Below are positions 61,248 through 64,000 of a DNA stretch of 64,000 bases, one piece after another. The stretch comes from Marinilongibacter aquaticus (GTDB lineage Bacteria; Bacteroidota; Bacteroidia; Cytophagales; Spirosomataceae). Below the pieces are notes generated by a model. That model did not search any database. It saw only the letters and a program-made list of their open reading frames with translations, and was not told the DNA's origin. Position 1 is the first letter of the stretch; the number at the start of each line of letters is the position of its first letter. A program made the position numbers and the translations under genes. The stretch spans positions 2,939,501 through 3,003,500 of the forward strand of contig NZ_CP083757.1 in NCBI RefSeq assembly GCF_020149935.1. The letters are read 5' to 3'.

Positions 61248-62531
61248 ATGTTGAAGAAAACCCCTCTCGTTCCATTTGTATTGGTAACCAGCCTTTTCGC
61301 CCTTTGGGGCTTTGCCAATGACATTACAAACCCGATGGTTTCGGCATTCAAAACGGTAATGCAGATGTCGAATTTCAGGGCCTCTTTGGTGCAGGCCGCC
61401 TTTTATGGGGGGTATTTCACAATGGCTTTGCCCGCGGCCTTGTTTATCAGAAAATACTCTTACAAGTCGGGTATTTTGGTGGGTTTGGCCCTTTATGCGG
61501 TAGGTGCCTTGATGTTCTATCCCGCGGCCAAGTACGAAGAGTTCAACTTTTTTTTGCTGTCACTTTACATACTTACGTTTGGTTTGGCTTTTTTGGAAAC
61601 CACTGCAAATCCCTTCATCCTGTCGATGGGAGAAGAATCTACAGCCACCCAGAGGTTGAATTTGGCCCAGGCTTTTAATCCCGTGGGCTCTTTGACGGGC
61701 ATGTTCGTTGCTCAACAATTGATTCTTGCGGCACTTGATTCGGATGATGTCGACGCATCTGGAAATGCCATTTTTCCCACTTTGGATTCTGCTCAACAAG
61801 CGGTTATTCGTACGCACGACTTGGCCATTATTCGCGACCCCTATGTGTATTTGGGTACTTTTGTGGTGTTGATGTTTGTGGTTTTCCTTTTCAAGAAAAT
61901 GCCCGAAAAGCCAAGAGAATCGTCGAGCGATGACTTGAAAGGATCGTTCGGAAGATTGTTTAAAAACAGCAATTACAAATTCAGTGTTGTGGCTCAAATG
62001 TTCTATGTGGCGGCACAGATTATGTGCTGGACCTTCATTATCCAATATGCCGAAAGGTTGGGTTATTCGAAAGCGGAATCACAGACTTTCAATATAATTG
62101 CAATGGTGATGTTTTTGCTGAGCCGGATGATTTGCACCTACATTTTAAAGTTTGTATCTGGAGCGAAACTCTTGATGCTTTTTGGAATTGGAGCTCTTTT
62201 CACAGTTTCTGGAGCGATTCTTTTGCAAAACAATTTGGGCTTGTATTGCCTTATGGGCACGTCGTTTTTTATGTCTTTAATGTTTCCTACCATTTATGGA
62301 ATTGGCTTGAAGGGTTTGGGCGACGACGCCAAAATTGGTTCGGCGGGTTTGGTAATGGCTATAGTGGGTGGAGCCTTAATGCCGCCATTGCAGGGAGCTT
62401 TGATCGATTTGGGCGATGTGGGCTTTATCAAAGCAGAGAACTTCTCTTTCATTTTACCTTTGTTTTGTTTCGTGGTTGTGGTGTTGTTCGGCTGGAAAGC
62501 GGGGAAGAATGAAAAGGCAAATGCAGCCTAA
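61248..62531 (+). CDS. FucP-family MFS sugar/H+ symporter (candidate N-acetylglucosamine transporter)
   Basis: A 427-residue transporter with about 12 membrane helices. LWGFANDITNPMV at the N-terminus and LETTANPFILSMG and LAQAFNPVGSLTG in helices 4-5 are characteristic of the FucP/GluP/NagP branch. Since the gene directly follows a hexosaminidase, GlcNAc (NagP-like) is the best substrate guess; L-fucose is the alternative because fucosyl glycans are also cut by neighbouring enzyme families and a possible fucose-acid pair occurs at 11-13 kb. No nagA/nagB/nagK nearby. Confidence 0.88.
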   Translation: MLKKTPLVPFVLVTSLFALWGFANDITNPMVSAFKTVMQMSNFRASLVQAAFYGGYFTMALPAALFIRKYSYKSGILVGLALYAVGALMFYPAAKYEEFNFFLLSLYILTFGLAFLETTANPFILSMGEESTATQRLNLAQAFNPVGSLTGMFVAQQLILAALDSDDVDASGNAIFPTLDSAQQAVIRTHDLAIIRDPYVYLGTFVVLMFVVFLFKKMPEKPRESSSDDLKGSFGRLFKNSNYKFSVVAQMFYVAAQIMCWTFIIQYAERLGYSKAESQTFNIIAMVMFLLSRMICTYILKFVSGAKLLMLFGIGALFTVSGAILLQNNLGLYCLMGTSFFMSLMFPTIYGIGLKGLGDDAKIGSAGLVMAIVGGALMPPLQGALIDLGDVGFIKAENFSFILPLFCFVVVVLFGWKAGKNEKANAA

Positions 62532-62542
62532 ACTTTATTCAA

Positions 62543-62564
62543 TATATTTGCCCTGATAATTTTG
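62543..62564 (+). promoter_or_regulatory. Two possible -7 boxes of the last barrel gene
   Basis: TATATTTG (62543-62550) and TAATTTTG (62557-62564) each fit TAnnTTTG; the ATG is at 62640. Which one is used, if any, is unclear. Confidence 0.35.
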
Positions 62565-62639
62565 ACTCGATGGCGAGCACGAAGGACGTGTTGAAATCAA
62601 TATCTTTCACGTCTTTTCGTTAGCTAAAAAAAATAATGC

Positions 62640-63269
62640 ATGCGAAGATTAATTTTAGGCTTGTTGTGCTTTCTGTTTGCTCTGCAAGCCTATTCTCAAA
62701 CAATTCCATCGGGAGAACCCGAACCCACTGAAGAGCCGGTATATTTTGAAAAACCCAAACCGCTCTGGAAAGAAAAAATGCATTACGGAGGCAATTTGTG
62801 GCTGGGTTTCTTTGGGGCTTTTTATTTGAATGCTTCGCCCATGGCGGGTTATGAAATCACGGATTCAGGAACCACAATCGCAGGGATTGGAACCAATATC
62901 ATTTATCAAGGAGGCGGCAACACTTACAGCACATTTGCTGTGGGGCCACGCTTTTTTGTCCGACAAGCCGTTTGGAAAAGCATTTTTGTGCATGGCGAGT
63001 TTGAGCTTATGAATGCCCGAGCAGATCAATTTTACTCTTACCTGACCTCGCCCAATACTCAAACGGCCACCAATGAATTGCCCCGCAAATGGGAAGGCTC
63101 GCCCATGCTGGGCCTTGGTTTTTATCAGGGGCGTGGTGGACAGCAAGGGGGAAGTTTCATTTCTTTGATGTACAACTTTGGCTACAATTACGGCAAAGGA
63201 TATGTGAATCCCCAAGGCTTGATCAGTAACAACGTGCCTTTGATTCTGCGTTTCGGTTTCTTTTTCTAA
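62640..63269 (+). CDS. Outer-membrane beta-barrel protein, function unknown
   Basis: A 209-residue protein with a signal peptide (MRRLILGLLCFLFALQAYSQ). The mature part begins with a Pro/Glu-rich linker, then strands such as GGNLWLGFFGAFYLNASPMAG and a final LILRFGFFF with a terminal aromatic, as in outer-membrane barrels. I recognise no family. Its last four bases overlap the end of the convergent purU gene. Confidence 0.72.
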   Translation: MRRLILGLLCFLFALQAYSQTIPSGEPEPTEEPVYFEKPKPLWKEKMHYGGNLWLGFFGAFYLNASPMAGYEITDSGTTIAGIGTNIIYQGGGNTYSTFAVGPRFFVRQAVWKSIFVHGEFELMNARADQFYSYLTSPNTQTATNELPRKWEGSPMLGLGFYQGRGGQQGGSFISLMYNFGYNYGKGYVNPQGLISNNVPLILRFGFFF

Positions 63270-64000
63270 AGAATTACCGTTCGGTTTTCGTGAATGAACA
63301 CCTGGTCGTTGAACACAAGTTTAAGGGCTTTGGTGAGCACCGTGCGTTCCACATCTTTTCCTTCTCTCGACATGTCTTTGGCTGTAAAGCGGTGATCGAC
63401 TTTCTTTACGTCCTGTGCGATGATAGGGCCGTCGTCGAGATCATTGTTTACAAAATGAGCGGTTGCTCCGATAATCTTCACGCCGCGGTCGTAGGCCTGG
63501 CGATATGGATTGGCCCCAATAAAAGCGGGCAAGAAAGAATGGTGGATATTGACGATGCGGTCTGGAAACTGGGAAACAAAAGAAGGGGTTAAAATCCGCA
63601 TGTATTTTGCCAAAACGAGGAATTCTGGATTGTATGGAGCGATGGCCTCCGAAATAGCCATTTCGTGTGCTTCTCTGCTGAGGCCTTCATGGCTGATGGT
63701 ATGAAAGGGAATGCCAAACTTGCTTACATAGGGCTCCAGAATATCGTAATTGCTGATCACCGCTTTGATGTTTGCACTCAGTTCGTTGAAATGGAAACGT
63801 GTGATCAAATCCGAAAGACAATGATGTTCTTTGGTACACAAGATGACAATGTCCTTTTTTACTTTTGGATTGGTGCGAAAGTGGATTTCTGGATTTGGAA
63901 TTACTTTTCGCAGGTCAGAAATTATTTTTTCAGCGGGCAAATCGAGTGGGCTTTCGAATTCGGTTCGCATGAAAAACCAACCGGAAGGCGTGACATACTC
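63266..64000 (-). CDS. purU: Formyltetrahydrofolate deformylase (5' end outside window)
   Basis: 245 codons are visible; the frame runs open through the window edge (upstream residues EYVTPSGWFFMRTEF), so the first ~35-40 residues with the start of the ACT domain are missing. The C-terminal hydrolase domain has DIVILCTKEHHCLSDLI, SHEGLSR and VNIHHSFLPAFIGANPYRQA, with the catalytic Asp in FVNNDLDDGPIIAQD. PurU hydrolyses 10-formyl-THF to formate and THF, feeding PurT and balancing one-carbon pools. Confidence 0.93.
   Translation of the reverse strand, partial: EYVTPSGWFFMRTEFESPLDLPAEKIISDLRKVIPNPEIHFRTNPKVKKDIVILCTKEHHCLSDLITRFHFNELSANIKAVISNYDILEPYVSKFGIPFHTISHEGLSREAHEMAISEAIAPYNPEFLVLAKYMRILTPSFVSQFPDRIVNIHHSFLPAFIGANPYRQAYDRGVKIIGATAHFVNNDLDDGPIIAQDVKKVDHRFTAKDMSREGKDVERTVLTKALKLVFNDQVFIHENRTVIL

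Noticed and set aside
59998-61275. 425-codon open frame opposite the GH20 hexosaminidase
   Set aside because: Antisense shadow of a gene with intact catalytic motifs; no promoter or domain.
1-64000. CRISPR arrays, rRNA genes, replication origin
   Set aside because: I looked for regularly spaced short repeats, rRNA signatures and DnaA-box clusters with dnaA/dnaN and found none.

Overview
The window is a typical chromosomal stretch from a Bacteroidota bacterium, most likely of the Cytophagales/Spirosomataceae type; the species cannot be named from sequence alone. The evidence is a SusC/SusD pair, many signal-peptide beta-barrel proteins and lipoproteins, family-specific proteins (DUF5606, DUF6702, a membrane-anchored MutS paralogue), and repeated upstream boxes of the form TAnnTTTG, the Bacteroidota housekeeping -7 element. 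Almost every base is used by housekeeping or metabolic genes. There are three tRNA genes (Leu-TAA, Gly-GCC, His-GTG), and I see no rRNA, no CRISPR array and no transposase.

Layout. 1-4.4 kb: end of argC, argD, a Tat-exported esterase, an exported metallo-beta-lactamase-fold protein and a small barrel. 4.7-6.4 kb: two tRNAs on the minus strand, then hisIE coupled to a holin-like membrane protein and a lipoprotein. 6.4-11.2 kb (minus): two family 2 glycosyltransferases, a TonB-C/TPR protein, a DUF2130 coiled-coil protein and a YjdI-type Fe-S protein. 11.3-13.0 kb (minus): a FAH-family hydrolase and an SDR that together resemble the end of the non-phosphorylating L-fucose pathway. 13.2-15.4 kb: tRNA-His, fabI, an M19 dipeptidase. 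15.6-22.0 kb: ilvD-ilvB-ilvN-[LRR lipoprotein]-ilvC. 22.0-26.6 kb (minus): SusD/SusC. 26.8-31.8 kb: DEDDy exonuclease, YpdA, RseP, DUF6702, MarR, barrel. 31.6-36.0 kb: a rearranged region (below). 36.0-42.7 kb: nadA, a YD-repeat-like protein, trehalase, DUF5606, SDR, mlaE-mlaF. 42.7-51.2 kb: an exported metzincin, the MutS paralogue, recG, a repeat-bearing lipoprotein. 51.2-54.8 kb: SGNH hydrolase, carbamoyltransferase, DUF5989 and SxtJ-like genes. 54.8-64 kb: xylA, aquaglyceroporin, purB, an HTH-Fic protein, a GH20 hexosaminidase with a FucP-type transporter, a barrel, and purU cut by the window edge.

Two places stand out. First, between the barrel gene at 31.3 kb and ctpA there is a 1.55-kb AT-rich insert carrying a fucosyltransferase-like gene, bracketed by two direct copies (about 0.89 kb) of the neighbouring chromosomal DNA. 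The left copy leaves a truncated ctpA, the right copy a fragment of the barrel gene. The glycosyltransferase is split in two frames exactly at a run of eight G; nine G would join them into one protein of about 390 residues, so this is a candidate slipped-strand phase-variable locus (or a sequencing error). Second, the 51.2-54.8 kb genes reproduce the sxtI-sxtJ-sxtK-sxtL combination known beside saxitoxin-type O-carbamoyltransferases, here outside any toxin cluster, suggesting a general carbamoylation module for an envelope glycan or metabolite.

Other points of interest are an LRR lipoprotein gene inside the branched-chain amino-acid operon, a Fic protein fused to its own HTH domain with a palindrome over its -7 box, a MutS-type ATPase with predicted membrane helices, and an HExxH protease with an altered zinc motif.
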